64,000 bases of DNA from Rheum nobile (GCA_027886185.1 WOAB01000226.1:1054001-1118000); one strand, 5' to 3'. Positions 23,401-36,831 are shown, numbered from the stretch's first letter. Made by a program: numbers and translations. The notes: generated from the letters alone by a model not told the origin.

Positions 23401-23741
23401 CCTTTCAGGATCACAGTTCCATGTCTGTCTTCCACGAAACATTCCTTTGAGGTAAAGCGAACCTCATTTCCCCCTTGATCACACAACTGTGACACACTTA
23501 TTAGATCAAAACCTAAATTTTCAACAAGATTAACGTTACTTATCTTAATATGATCAGTGAGATTCACACTTCCAGTTCCACATATTGTTCTCTTTCTCTT
23601 ATCTCCGAAAGAAATGGTTCTTCCTCGGTGTTGCTGAAGTGATGACATTTTCTTTTTGTTTCCGGTCATATGGCACAAGCATCCACTGTCTATGTACCAT
23701 TTGTCTTGTTGTCGCACTTCGTCCTGCACAAGGGAACTCAA
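20482..23741 (-). pseudogene. C1 pol: protease, integrase, reverse transcriptase, RNase H
   Basis: Order on the minus strand: protease WYIDSG (about 23700); GAG-pre-integrase LWHQRLGHASIKLI (about 23300); integrase core with MDLCGPM, DHGTEFENG and PQQNGVVERKNR (23140-22830); RT from RWVFRNKLDDSG (about 21870) through MDVKIAFLN to the active site (about 21425); RNase H to SWGSKKQNSVALSTTEAEYIAAA (about 20800). Damage: a 1-bp deletion near 23265 splits the integrase; the RT YVDD motif reads YVYD, losing a catalytic Asp; a TAA at 20608 cuts off the last 41 codons, which are still readable to a TAG at 20482. About 1085 codons, normal for Copia pol. Confidence 0.92.
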
Positions 23742-23749
23742 ACTTTTGG

Positions 23750-25749
23750 AACCCAGCTAAGCTTAGCTTTTCTGGGTGAATGAGGTTGAAATCTTGTCTG
23801 TGGGTTAGAGGCAGGAATAAAATAATAAGGATCATTCAAATCATTAATGGTATGCATCCTTTTCGTGTTATTAGTTTTCTGGTTCCTTTTCCTAGCATTT
23901 TCTTCCATTTGTCTTTTCTTGTGAATGCATTCATGAATATAGTGGTCATTCTTACCACAATGCCAGCAAACATGATTATAGATAACATGACCATACTTAC
24001 CATGACCAGGTCAGAATGGTCTTTCTTGTTTTCTTTGCTCAAAGTTAACTTTCTTACCTTCAGTTCCCTGAGCTTGGGCAACATACATCTTGTGAGCGTT
24101 TTGACCATTGAACCAAGTTTGGTTCTCTTTGGGATTTTGTTCAAGCACTTTTACCTTCTCTTCTAGGAACTGGGCTTTGTCGCGAGAGTTTTGCAATGCG
24201 CCACTGAGAAACTCATTTTTCTCGGCCAGTTCTCGTCTTAGTTTCTCACTCTCAGCAGAGCATGTTTCCACAGAATCATTTTTACCAGAATAACCCAGAC
24301 CATGACGTTGCTTAACAAAAACAATTTGATTCACAGTTTTCTCATTTATAGAGTGAGTAAGATGATCAAGTTTGTTCATGATTTCATTTAGCATAGAAGA
24401 GGTCTTATTTTCAGAGTTTGTGGTAGGAACTGGGGGGGGGGGGGGGGGGGGTTATCAACATGCATAAGTTTCTTTTTAACATTTTTGCAAGACTCACACT
24501 TTCTTAGAGGATTAGCCAGTAATTTCTCAGTTTCCTCGAGTTTCTTACTCTAGACAGAGTTTTCAGTGGTTAAGCAAGAAATTTCATCTTCATATTCTTC
24601 CAGTTTCTCTTGTAGGAAACTAGTTTCCTTTCCAAGTTTCTTAATTATTTTGACCAGTTGTTTTTTATCATATTCAAGAAGAGACTTGGTAAAGTCAGAA
24701 GAAGATACCTCGGAGTCGTCTGATTCGGTTGAATCTTCCTTGGTCATTAGGCATCTGCCTTTAGTAGTTCCATTTGTTTCCAGTTCCTCTTCGGAGTCTT
24801 CTGAGTCATCTCCGAAGGTAGCAAAGAGAGCCTTCTTATGCTGAGACTGGTCATCGTCGTTGGTGTTCTTAGGGCAGTCCCTTGCCAGATGTCCTTTTTC
24901 CTTGCATTGATAGCATTGATATTCAGAGAGATCCCTTTTCTGGAAGTTTTTCTTGAACTTTCCTTTGATGAAATGCTTTCTGATATGCTTGGTAACCAAG
25001 GCGGTCATCTCATCCTCTTCATCTTCAAGGTCGGAGTTTTCTTCCTCCATTTCCAGCCTAGAAAATGCCTTTGAGATTTTTAAGGCAATTCCCTTCTCCA
25101 TCTTCTTGGCAGAATTTGCTTTGAGTGCATCCCTTTCATCAACTTCAAGTTTTCCTATGATTTGTGTTAAAGGAAGTCCTTGAATGCCAGGAGTGGTCTT
25201 CAGAACTCTTTTGATGAGGCTGAATTTAGAGTTGAGTCCGTTGATGATGACAAGGGCTTTAGACCATTCATCAAGTTCCACTTCGGCGTTGGTGAGTTTT
25301 GTGACAAGCCTTGTGAAACGTGAGTGATATTGAGATATGTTCTCAGTTTCAAGCATCTCGAAAGTGTGATATTCTCCTTTTAGAGCGAACTTCCTGCTTT
25401 GCTTCAGTTCCTCACTTCCTTCATGCATCTCCTTCAGAGCAGTCTAGATCCCTTTAGCAGTTGAGATTCCTATCACCTTGTTCATATCTTCTCTTGTCAA
25501 CCCATTGAGAATAAGTTGACGAGCTTTAATATTTTTTTCTTTGATGGTGTAGTACTCAGGCTTCCATTGGTCTTCAGTTAAGTCCTTAGGAATGACTCCA
25601 TCACCATTCTCTATCACGCGCCATCACTGATAGTCCATGGTTTGGATGTAGTTGGTCATGCACTTCTCCCACCATTCTTCTTCTCCCTTCTTACGAATGT
25701 GGGGTTTGTTGATGGAGATTCCCAGGCTGAATTCGCTTGAACTAGACAT
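23750..25749 (-). pseudogene. C1 gag, broken
   Basis: ATG at 25749 begins MSSSSEF. The N-terminal part is interrupted by stops in place of Trp-like codons (near 25625 and 25445). A UBN2-type gag region follows (25428 to about 25100). Then comes a CCHC zinc knuckle (CYQCKEKGHLARDC, near 24900), a very acidic Asp/Glu/Ser region (24850-24700), and coiled-coil-like segments to about 24100. A second knuckle, CWHCGKNDHYIHEC, is near 23950. A stop at about 24548 and a 20-base G run (24432-24451) that shifts the frame break the middle. Two widely spaced knuckles and a long coiled-coil gag also occur in C2. Role in the family: forms the virus-like particle and packages RNA. Confidence 0.85.
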
Positions 25750-25786
25750 CTTGAAATCTGTAAACTAACACAAATCTAGAGCGCCT

Positions 25787-25799
25787 GCTCTGATACCAA
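25787..25799 (-). other. C1 primer-binding site (tRNA-Met)
   Basis: Immediately inside the 5' LTR the minus strand reads TTGGTATCAGAGC, the standard plant initiator-tRNA-Met priming site. Confidence 0.9.
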
Positions 25800-25800
25800 T

Positions 25801-26670
25801 TGTAGGATCGTACTTGTTAGTTATCGAGGGAACTGAGAGTCCAGTTCCCTAAGCAGCGGAATAAGTAAACAATAGCAGATTCAAGACAAGTTCCTTAGAG
25901 TGAGAACCTTTGATAACCAACTAGTTATCTAGGATAAAACTCACTACCTCTCTTGCAAGAGGATTTCAAAGTCTACTTCTTGTATTAATACTTCGGTTAC
26001 AATCAACTAGAATAGAACACACAGATTTAAGTCTTAGACACACTAAAGACTCTCTATCTAGTTCAACCTAACCAAGCAACAACAAGCAAACAACTTACTT
26101 AGTTCTTCTTCAAAGAACTCGGCACAACTTCTTCACAGCACTCAGAATTTTTCTTCTTCGTGAATTCCTTAAGAATGAGAGAGTTTCAATTACTTTATTT
26201 ATATGATTTAATTACTAGAGGAAGCAAATCTCCAGTAACCGAATCGAACAAATAAAATAATCAAAAGTAATCGTTAAAGATAACATTTGTTACCAAATAT
26301 AATCTTTACCGATTTTTACATGTTTTGTTTCCATAAAGATAAACTTTTAAGCTCCTAAAACTTATGGAAACAGGATAAGATCTTATAGTTCTCTCTCTAA
26401 CTAAGATCTATCCTAAAACAGCTCGCCGCCGCTCTTCACAGATTAATCCAAGTGATTCCAGCGTCAGCAAGCTTAAGTTCCTTCCGTCAGTTCCCAAGTC
26501 TGGCGTCAGTGTCTCTGCCTTGTGCTTTCCGAATTCAGAATTCCTTGTTTGTCACACTAATGGAAATATTAATAACAAAGGTGTTTGTCATTATCAAAAC
26601 TAGGAAAAACTGAGGAAGGACACTATGTAGGAAACTGGAGTTCCAGTTCCCAAAGGTTCACTTCCTAACC
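25801..26670 (-). repeat. C1 5' LTR
   Basis: 870 bp. In element sense it ends ...GATCCTACA next to the primer site. The outer end reads CC on the plus strand where the other LTR has CA, so the terminal TG of the element has mutated to GG. Confidence 0.9.
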
Positions 26671-26675
26671 ATAAG

Positions 26676-28612
26676 TTTGATAAACAATTAACATCTATGT
26701 GCACTTTTATTACCCTTTCTCTTCTATTTTCATAACCACTTTATGAGTTTGACATTATATGGTTAAAACGCATCAAGTAGGTGATGTATAACTTCTTTTG
26801 CATTTTTTTAGGCTTTACTCAACCCACAAAATCACTTAGATATTTAAAAAAAAATGTGACAATTAAGGAATACAAGTTTTGTTCTACTGTATTTGGGAAC
26901 CTCTATTGTTGACAATTCATTGTATTTACATATAATATTTGGTCTCGTGCTAACATTTTATTGTTAGATTGAGACATAAATTTTGTAAAAGCAGGTCTCT
27001 GTTGCAGTGCTGCTAGATGGACTAAGTCTCAAGCAAACAGCATCACCAACTCATATAACAATTCTTGAATGCTAATTATGTGGAAAATTACGTTCATTTA
27101 TAATTTCATTGACAAAATGTGACGTTAATCAACAATTTTGTATCAAGAAAGAAAAAGGCAGAAATATAGGTCTTAACTTTTGTTAATTGTTTCTATGTTA
27201 GGATTTGTTTGAATTACATCTGATATTATAATATTTAAAATGGCATTAAATCTAATATCCCTTTTATGGACTTGAATTTTCTGTTCTTGTTCCAATTCTC
27301 CACACAGAATAAAAAACAACTAATTGCATACTTGAACAATTCTCATTGCGTATTCAAACTAAAGCATTTTTTATTTTTTTTGATAAAATAAAAATTCGAA
27401 GTGAAACTTCGAGAGACCAGAAACTGACAACCGGACTAACCGGTAATACAACAATATCCAAAAGAAACAAAAACATACAACAAACTAAAGCATGATAAAA
27501 CAAAGAAATCCAGAAATGAGATGGCAATTATTAGGATTAGCTTTAAACTTATATATTAATCAAACTTGATTGTTTTTAAAACTTGATTAACATGTCCTGT
27601 AGTTGTCCTGTATGAATTTTACACACGGAAGAGGAAAGTTTTGGCTATAAACGCAATTAAAATTGATTAGTTTTTGCACTTCTTTTACAATCCATTTAAA
27701 AATAACATACAACCATAAAAGGAATAACTTATTTAGTGGATTTCTATCCATTACTGCAACAACATACTTTTGTACTTCCAATTCCCACTTTTATCACCAA
27801 GGCATGTGCTAGGGAGGAATAAAGCTAATCTTACCCATCTTTTCTTTCATATTTTACATGTATACAACTAGACGTCAGCTAACTTAATTGAGAAGTTTTT
27901 GATACTTACACTGAAAATAAGCATCCAATTGCAAATTTGCAACCTGTATCACAACAATCTGTTTACCTTTTTCACTGTCTTCATACATTTACAAGTCATC
28001 AAAAGCACATTTCAGCTTTCAACATAGCTCAACTTAAATGGCATCTTTGCAATCCTTTTCTAGTATATGTGCCCATCCCAACAATTAAGATGCAGAAGGG
28101 ATCATCCTTGTTAATGGTGGTCCTCTCTCTCCTACTGCTCCTTTCGGTTTCTGGGACCCCTGAAAAACCTTTACAGTAAACATCTATTATAGCTCCAATT
28201 CATTGGAGTTGGACATCTGTTTGATCCCTCATGATCACACATCAGTTGCGTATTTAACAGGGTTTTCATGAACAGATACAACCAAACATCAGGAAATTTA
28301 GATATTTCAACTCACAAAACTCCTTCCTTTTCATGAATTTTGTAACAGCAGAGACCATTACATTATAATCTACCACTCAATGCAATTTCATGATATTTGG
28401 ACATGGATGTTGGTGCCATGGGCTTGAATCTTGGTCAGTACCTGCTACAAACCGGCTCGACTCGAATGTTTACAGCTTCTAGTGCCAAATCTTTTCGCTA
28501 CATTGACAAACTTGTCTCCTTAGCCACACAGATTTTTTTGAGTTCGCAGAAATTGTATCAAGGGCAAAACTGTCATTTGTTGATGATTCGATTCCCAATG
28601 GATATGCAAAAA
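26676..28612. other. Intergenic region downstream of the oxidoreductase gene
   Basis: AT-rich. It contains the 3' flank of the oxidoreductase gene at its right end. Apart from a small signal-peptide-like ORF at 28091-28180, listed separately, I recognise nothing. Confidence 0.6.
28091..28180 (+). CDS. Tiny ORF with signal-peptide-like sequence (doubtful)
   Basis: ATG at 28091 gives 29 residues: MQKGSS, then a hydrophobic core LLMVVLSLLLLLSVSG, then TPEKPLQ and a stop. The shape is that of a secretory signal with a plausible cleavage after the Ser/Gly. It could be the first exon of a secreted peptide gene, a relic, or chance. I found no convincing second exon. Confidence 0.2.
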
Positions 28613-31600
28613 TTAGTACTTGTTAGAGGCAGAATTCTGAGCCTTCCCAAGTACAGACTCAATGTCACCAGAAAACAAGCCTAGCTGCTTTGCCAAGGCA
28701 AAACCGGCATACATGCCGTCAACAGCAGCACTCACGATTCCTCCAGCATAACCAGCTCCTTCCCCTACAGGGTAAAGCCCCTTCAAAGACGTGCTCTCGT
28801 AGGTCTCAGCATTTCGTGGGATCTGTATGGGGGAGCTAGTTCTTGTCTGAAAATGAAACAGATTTCTAATGAGGTTCAGAGGTTTTTGAACCGGCTGAAC
28901 AACCTAGTATAGTAAGGCATATTTAGTGTTATTGAGATTCTCTGATGAGTTACCCAATAATCTAGACCTACAGCCAACCTTGTGCTCTATAGCTGTTTTT
29001 TTTCTTCTTCTTGACTTTATCTGGAAAGTGGGTCATGATAGTTGGAAGCTATCATGTATGCAATGGCTTTAAGGTAATCAAACCAGGTCATGGCTTAATA
29101 AGATTACTAATGGTCCCTCATTTTTCTCCTATCTAGACAGGTCACTTGCTAATCTTTATTTCTATGCCAAATATATAAAGGAAGATCATGATAATGGTAA
29201 GATGCTGAAACAAGTGATAATGATGAAAGAATAGGAATACCTCAACTCCATGTAGAAGGGCATCTTTAGACACGTAGCCTGGCAACTGAAAAAGAAAAGG
29301 GAAGAAAAAAGAAGGGGTCAGTTTAGCAGATACATATAGAGGCCCACTTGTTAGAGGGGGGAAAACATGAAAATATAAGCTAAACAAACCTCCTTATCAA
29401 ACATTAAAATTGAATCTTGGAGGGACCTAGTTATATGATCTGCAAACAACTCATGGAGAGCTGCTGGCCTGACCCCTAAACGGTAACTGGAAGGTGGTGC
29501 AGGTGTAGCTGCAGAAACAAGAAGAGTTTACTAATAGAAAGAAGGTTCTATAAGGTGATGTAATTCCAGAAGCAGGTGGAGATGTTACCAGACAATTTGT
29601 TCTCCAAAAAATCAGTAACCGTCTGGACGGGGGCCACAAAATTTCCACCTCCCATCATAGCTGCTCTCTTCTCTAGTTCCCGCTGATTGATTAAGTGTTT
29701 TATTAAAATAATTGAACTTAAACAGATTGATAAAAAACTGACTGATAAAAAACTTCCATAATATTCGTACACCATCTTAATCAATCATATTTGTATAATA
29801 TAAAAAGTAAATGCCTTTTCCATAAAGCAAAAAGAACCTTTTGCTAACAAAGCCATTACCAGTTTTCTTCATGCTGCTGCTAGCAGGGGAAGAAAGAAAT
29901 GCAGATTCAGGTTATCGTCTTCTATATTTTGGGCAACCCTCAGAAGAATGATTATGAAAGCAATAGAAATTTCCTATAAAAATGTAAGCAGAAAAGTAGA
30001 GAGCTACCTGAAATGCAACCCCCGCAAGAGGTCCATGGAGATTCATGGATTCAAAATCCTTTGATGAGACTGTAACAACAATCGCTGCATTAGCCCACCT
30101 TGACGAGCGTTTAGAAAATGACATGCCATTAATACATAGCTCTGAGGGATTTGTACTGGTCAGAACAATCTGAAAGAACATGTCAGCAGGGTCATTACAG
30201 ATGAAGTGAGACTATACAAGCTCTTATTGATAATGGTCTTAATTGAAATTACCTGCCCTCCAGGGCACATGCAAAACGAATAGCAGCCACGGTTCGGAGA
30301 CTCCAAGTCAGAATTTGCACCTTCTCCACTTAAATAGTTTGTAACCTTGTAATCTGCAACTGGTACTTTCCCCCTTCCCTTTTGTACCTCAGAAGCCAAT
30401 CCAGAGTACTGGGGAGCACAATAGTCGAATACAAAATAAGTTCCAACTAGAAGGTCATTAAACTGAACCATGGACCAATAGGCCAAAATCAAACTCAGCA
30501 GAACATATACGAATAGACCTGTGAAATGTAGAAGAAAATGACGTAGATGGAGGCAAAACTGATGTACAAGAATTTGTAAAATTTGTAGTATGATGCTCAA
30601 GTTTCTCTAATCGTAGACTTAATCTATGTCATGTTCATTGTATATCCAGAATGTACATAATGGTACAAGGAAAGGTGATGTTTACAATGAACGCTGGGTC
30701 ACAAGTACTGGTAAATGATGTAGACTAACCTGTATCCTGTCTATCAGTTCCTGTGGATGCTCAATCCGCAACCCAACCTATACATCACATAAATTGTATT
30801 CAGGGACATGAGAGGAAAATGCAGACATTATGTAAAATTGATGGGATCCTTCAAATTGTTCATCAATATTGACCAACTATGGCAAAAGTTGTGATTAACT
30901 TCTTGATCTTTGAGAATGGTTAGGGTAATACTGAACAATATATATATATATATATTTTTATATATATATATTTATTTATGTATGAGGAACTAACTGCAAA
31001 ATCTTTGGGGATCAAATCCATGCTATGTGAAAGAAGCATCTGATATGCATCTCTAGCAGAATGACCAACAGCTAATACAACTGCATCATAAGCCTCATTC
31101 TGGCCTTCACCCGGCAAGATATCACTAGAAGTAGAAACTTTGACTCCTTTGACAGTTGCCCCCTCCACAATCAGATCATCAACCCTTGATCCAAATTTGA
31201 CAGAAACCTGCAGAAATCAAAAGAGTATAATTTATGATTATTGACAAGCTGAAGGCAATCAAATGAATGTTGCCCGTGTTTATTCTTCAGCTAGGAATCA
31301 AGAAGTTTCTAGGCATATGACTCACTCCCATTCCAAGCAGATGCTGGCGAAAACTGCGCAGTAGAGGAACCAACCTATCGGTCCCAAGATGAGGCTTCCC
31401 ATCAACCAATATATTCATTGGAGCACCAAAATGAACTAGTGTCTTCATAACCTTGAAAAAATGAAGCACACGACAATTTTTCCAGTTTATTTAATTTTAT
31501 TTTTAATTCTCAATTGACCACATTTACATAACATGAACAATCCATCCAGGTGAAAAGAGCTATGATCAAAGTATGCATGCATATGTCAAGGCTAGTAGGA

Positions 31601-33489
31601 GGATGATTGTTCTCACCGCTTGGACACTAGCACTGTTCTTCCCTATTCTAGTTACGAGTTTCCCATCACTCCAGGTACCTGCACCACCCTGCCACACATA
31701 AGTCCTTTTCAAACCACTCAAAAATAATCAAATCATGTATCAACACAAGTGAATGATAAATGTGAAACAGAATGCAATCGATTATATAAAAAGGTAATCT
31801 GCAATAGTAGTTGTTTCCATGTTTCTAATGGGTACATTATCATATGCATATATATAACATTGCGTAAATTACCCTACAATCCTACATTGTAAGTTCTAAT
31901 CACTCATTCAGATGAATTATATACCAGCAGGCTCCTGCCATAAGAGTAAGCTAAAAAATTACATTCAGCTTACTAAACACCACAACAGAAAATTTTGGTA
32001 TCCTTGAAACAGCTAGTAAATCACCTCCCCAAAGCAAAAGTTGCTATCCAATTGAATGAGTCGACGAACTACTAATGCACCAATATCACGTCCCCTTTGC
32101 TCAACAGGTTGACCTCGCTCGATCAAGGTAACGTCTGCACCAAATTCTGCAAGGACAAGAGTTGCAAACAAGCCTGCAGGACCACTACCCACAACTGCAA
32201 CTTTTGGCTTTTCAGTTGGTAAGCGTACGTTTGAACCATTAGAGTGAATGGGTTCCCCGTTTATCTCCACAGCTTCCTCTTTCTTTTTGCAATCAGTTAT
32301 TATATTCATTAAGCCACCTGAAGCGTCGACTTGAGGCATAAGCTCAACAAGCCCAGCTTTAGGCTCCAGCTGAGAAATGAAATCCCAAACTCGTGGCTCT
32401 AGGTCAAAAAGCTTCTTAGCATCCATATCAACCGTATATACAAACTTAGGCTCCTTTAGTACCTACAATTAAAAAGGACAAAAAGACATGATATTAGATA
32501 GACAACCAGCAAGGGTCTCTAGTATCTTAATCATCAACCTTCCAAGAACACTAAGACAATCTATTAGCCCAAACAACTTTGTGGACTACATGAAGCCAAA
32601 ACCTTTGAAGGAAAACATCATGTGTACACAGCACAACTAGAAGCATATAACCTATAAAATGAACAGTGTTGCGAGTATCCACTTCGTATGTTTTCAATTT
32701 GTTTCCAATCATAACCTACCTAAAATCAGGAATGAAATGGGTTGGGGACAAGAAAATACAACACCTTTCTCGCATCAAATGATTTCCTTACAACTGTGAA
32801 TGCTTCTGCTGGCAGCATAGAAGCGACCTGCATATTTTTGAAATTTAGGTTCTCATGAGCCGATCACAAGTAAGAAAGGATAAATAAACTACATCAACTG
32901 AAGAATCACATAAGCCAATTTCCACGTGCAAAGAGAACTGTTATTGGCACTAACTAAAAATCCACATTATGATACAAACCCATACACGAATGCCAAGCAA
33001 TCCAGATAGTTATACCAATCAGTGGACAGACAGTTCTTAGTTAGTAAGATAGCTTAAACTTCCAGTAGCTGATTTCCCCAATCAACAGTAAAACAGTTGA
33101 AACACAAAAAATACGCAAATGAAGCCGAAATTAGAGTTTATACTGACCGGGAATTCGAGAACTTTCGCAATTTGCTCGAGAAGGGCATCAGAAATCCCGA
33201 GAAAATCTTTCCCCGGATCCCTGTGAACCTCAACTCCCATCTTCGATAACCTCCAAACCCCCTCTAATTTGTCATTAACATCGATCTTCGGCCTTTTCAT
33301 ATCTCTGAGCCTCTTCTTCTCCGACGGGTAACGAAGCTTCCCCGTCCTCTGCGACCTTCTCGCACATCGAACTTGGAGGAGAAAATTAAAAGAATGGAAG
33401 AGTCTTGGCCTGGAAATGCCAAAGAGGCTTGGAGGTTTGGGATTAGGAGAAAGAGAAGGGAGTGAGAGAGAGCTCGGGGCAACAGACAT
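28613..33489 (-). CDS. PDE327: FAD/NAD(P)-binding oxidoreductase, plastid-type, 13 coding exons
   Basis: Coding exons: 33489-33148, 32827-32765, 32462-32025, 31688-31617, 31451-31326, 31207-30995, 30777-30730, 30408-30253, 30169-30008, 29682-29589, 29508-29390, 29285-29241 and 28846-28613. All introns are GT-AG. The exons sum to 2112 bp, i.e. 703 residues and a TAA. Residues 1 to about 50 are Ser/Pro/Arg-rich and low in acid, like a chloroplast transit peptide. The dinucleotide-binding motif GSGPAG with ERG at the end of the second strand is at about 227-250 (VAVVGSGPAGLFATLV). A C-terminal FAD contact, GLYPVGEGAGYAGGIVSAAVDG, is at about 650. This matches the plant family of Arabidopsis PIGMENT DEFECTIVE 327. 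The symbol is from memory of that family and its substrate is unknown to me. I chose the ATG at 33489 because no in-frame ATG lies upstream. No defects seen. Confidence 0.93.
30935..30975. repeat. TA microsatellite in an intron
   Basis: A run of TA dinucleotides interrupted by a short T stretch, in the oxidoreductase intron just downstream (in gene sense) of the exon 31207-30995. Confidence 0.85.
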
Positions 33490-36273
33490 GGCGGGCGCGA
33501 GAGAAGAGAGCAAGAGGAATTGTCACGGTGTTTGAAGGTGCAGGGGATAAGGTAGGGAGCACTTGGGGTATTGGGCCCAGGAAGGTGGATATGGGCCTGT
33601 TGGAGTATGTTGGGCTCCTATGATCCCATTATGTTGGGCTCAAAAGAGACTATTATATTTCTCACAGAAAATTAGGCGTAGGCGTGAAGAGTCCCTTAAA
33701 AAAAAAAATAACAAGTTTAAACTCATTTTTTTTTAAATTGCAAGTATAATCCCCTATTACTATACATATGGTCCAAAGGGGGGTGGAAGTGTGTTTTTTA
33801 GGGGTTAGAATTTAGGGTTTAGGGTGTATGATTTAGGATTTAGGGGTTTTTAAAGGCTTAGGGGATCAATGAGCTAATTTATTTAATTAGGAGTCCAAAC
33901 TTGTTATTTGACCCCCTTAAGGGGTCAAAAATCCTAAGGATCGTATTTCTCATCGAGGGTTTTGGGTCCATTGGCCCTTTAAGAGTTTCAATTAACAAAA
34001 CTATCATCTACTAGTTTTTATGTATTTTTCTTACCCCTACTAACTTATTTTATTATTTTTTCCATCTCTCTTCTTTGTTTTTTCTCTCTCTAAAATATTA
34101 TTTTTTAGGATTTAGGATATAGAATTTAGAGTGTAGAATTTATGATTTAAGAGGAGGAGGAAAATGAAGTTAGTTTCTTAAGGGATTAGTTTCTTAATAA
34201 AAACGTCACACTTAGATCATTTACCCAACTCATCCCTCGTATTTCATCACTTAGAGAAAAAGTTGATAATCATAAAAACGTGGCACCTAAAGAGAAAACT
34301 GTCGGCACGAGATGGGTTCGGTGCTCCCCACGCGCCATGGCCCCACAATCCACATCGCATACATATAGCCGTTGGACTTGGATACCCACACCGGCCCATC
34401 AAATCATAACTACATTTTGAATCATTTTTCCTGATCATCCGCCCTATCTTTTCCTCTATTTTTTTTCCCTGCAATTTAGGTCTTGGTCAAGTTTTGATAA
34501 AGACTTTATTTCAAAAAAATACTTATTTTTTTCTTTTATGTTTCTCTATATCACACAAATTTTAATTTTTAATTTTTTTTTATAAAAAGATATTATAAAT
34601 AAAAAGATTTTTATAAAGATCTTTACTATACAAACCCTTATTAATCAGGGTCATTGATTGAGTATTGTTTTGGGACAATTTGGCCTCTCAATCCAATTTC
34701 ATGTTTCATGTTGCACTGGCATTTCATCCTTTGATTGCATGATGTGTCTCGTATTCATTACATCGTTTAACTTTTACTAGATCACATATATCTTATCTGC
34801 ATAGTTTAAATTGAATTGAATGTTGGAGACTTATCCATTTCAAGGTTAAACAATTACAATGTAATTATCTTTTCAATTTTTGTATATATCAATAGACTCT
34901 CATTATTATACAAGGAGGGGTTGGGATGAATAAATGGAGTTACGATGATCATTGAATAACAAAATAAGAACTAAGATTGAAATACATTGAGTGATAAAAT
35001 TATAAATATAACAAAATTTAATTATTACATAAAATAAAAAAATCCAATTTTTTTTATACCAAATATACAGTATAGCATCTAAAACATGCACTTAGCACTT
35101 CTAATATACATGCACATACACGTGTTAAATATGCACATTTATATACTATATGTGAGCATTTAAAATATACATATATGTATAAAAATGTATGTTTATACTA
35201 AATACACTTTTGGTATTTAGCTATGCACTTTTAATGCTTATACATGCATTTTGTGTACTTATATGTGCACTTCAATCATAAATTTATTTGATTGTTACAA
35301 AAAAAAAGCAAAACAAATATAAAAAATTAATAAATAAAAATTTGTCATATATATGATTTTGTCACTTCATATTTCTATGATGCTCTCTATTTTCTTAATT
35401 TAAGGTTTGTCATTGTTCTCATATTATAAGTATTTTATGCATTGAACCTCACTATGTCTAAAAGTAGAAGAATTGACCAATTGTGTAATAATAATATTTG
35501 GTGACCACATTATTTTTATCTTCTTTTAAAATGCATCATTTTTTTTTCTATAGTTGATTAAAAAATAAGATATTGGGCTAATCACCCTTGATACTTTATA
35601 TTTGACATTTAAAAATAGTTTATCCAGATTTGATCGTGGATGATTCATATATGTCGTCCATTTAAAAGATTCTATATCCTTCCTATACTAAAAGCGCAAA
35701 GTTAAAATGAAAAGTACAATTTTCAGTCTTTAGTTTGAGTTTAATTTCCAATTCTACCCAACAGACATCACTCCCTCATCTTTCCACGTCTACACCCCTG
35801 TCACCTACTCTCCAATATACTGACGCCTGACCACTCTATACCGCCTCTTCTCTTCAATCCGCCCTTATTTATAGCAATTGAAGGTTATCCAACCGGTCAT
35901 CTTCAACTTAAACACACCCTCAACATCGTTGCCGACGACTCCTCCCTCCCCTCTTCTCCGAGAGCTTCTTCGAATCTCATGGTGATGCCCTTGTCGACGC
36001 CCCTCATTCCATGCTTTTTCGAGGTCTATTTTCTCTATGTTTCCTTTTTTTTCTCCTGCATCATCCCTCTCCTTTCGATCTTTGGATCCTTCTTCACTCT
36101 TTTTCTCCGATTTCTTATCAAGATTTCTCCGATCTCATCTCTATATCTCCTCCTATCAATAATCATTTTTTCTGGAAAGTGAGTGTGGTTTCTTGTCCGT
36201 GTTTCTTAAGAAAATTGGATGTTCTGATTCAGATTGCCCGACCTTGAGCGCTACCGGTTAAAAATGGCGGTTT
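33490..36273. other. Intergenic region upstream of the oxidoreductase gene
   Basis: The first ~100 bp should hold the promoter and leader of the oxidoreductase gene (minus). The segment 33700-33960 has degenerate TTTAGGGTTT-like words. 34480-35660 is very AT-rich and nothing is recognised. From about 35760 to 36200 the sequence becomes CT-rich (for example 35930-36170), like the 5' leader of a plus-strand gene. It may be the original upstream part of the EPL-like locus now found at 55700. The reading frames here (35979-36247) do not look like real proteins. Confidence 0.5.
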
Positions 36274-36807
36274 TGTAGGGATTTATATGCTTTAAGCGGA
36301 ATTTTAGAAAACAGTTTTCTAACATCTAACGTAGGATCTCATGCATAAACTTGATACGAACCATATTGTAATAACCCCTAAAAGTCCCGAACTGTCGTTT
36401 TGTAAGAAAGACATGATGGACAATTTATGTAACCTCTGTAATAATTTCTTGAACAAAATATTATACGTTTAATAAAATTGTGGGTCATGAAGTATTTGGG
36501 AGTGCTAAAAAATAATAGGATTTAGCATGTCTTCGAACGAGACCCGCGACCAGAGGCCAAGGAACGCGATCACGGCAGTTCCGCGACCGCGGATTCACCC
36601 AGAGCCAAACCGCGATCGCGGTTCTGAAACCGCGACCGCGGAACTCTGTTTGCCTTCTTCTTCCTTCTTCCCCGCGTTGCGTCGCTTCGATTGTCGGCGT
36701 TTCGCCAGTGGGGGAAGTGAACCGCTTGGGTTGCCGGCGTTGAGGCTCTTCTTCCCTTATATAAGGAGGTCGTGGCAGCCCCAATTCTTCATCCAAAGCA
36801 GCTGCAA

Positions 36808-36831
36808 TCTCTCTCTCTCTCTCTCTCTCTC
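36808..36831. repeat. CT microsatellite inside the family-A LTR
   Basis: About twelve CT dinucleotides in a row, followed by GC-rich GTCGTCG trinucleotide stretches to about 36970. Confidence 0.85.

Larger units (their letters stand above)
9610..26670 (-). mobile_element. Copia retrotransposon C1 with extra 3' ORF, interrupted by C2
   Basis: The element reads on the minus strand. LTRs are 25801-26670 (5') and 9610-10471 (3'). The target duplication ATAAG is at 9605-9609 and 26671-26675. Order from its 5' end: LTR, tRNA-Met primer site, gag, protease-integrase-RT-RNase H, spacer, extra ORF, polypurine tract, LTR. Without C2 it would be about 9.9 kb. The order of domains, RT sequence, long acidic gag and an extra ORF after pol all fit the SIRE/Maximus lineage (inference). 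It is defective: several stops, a frameshift in pol and a changed RT catalytic residue. Confidence 0.93.

Noticed and set aside
33780..33860. Telomere-like TTTAGGG words
   Set aside because: Too few and too irregular for an interstitial telomeric array.
35681..36273. Possible Helitron 5' end (TCCTATACTAAAAGCGC) that might have captured the EPL-like fragment
   Set aside because: The start is suggestive, but I found no 3' hairpin with CTAG on the far side of the fragment.
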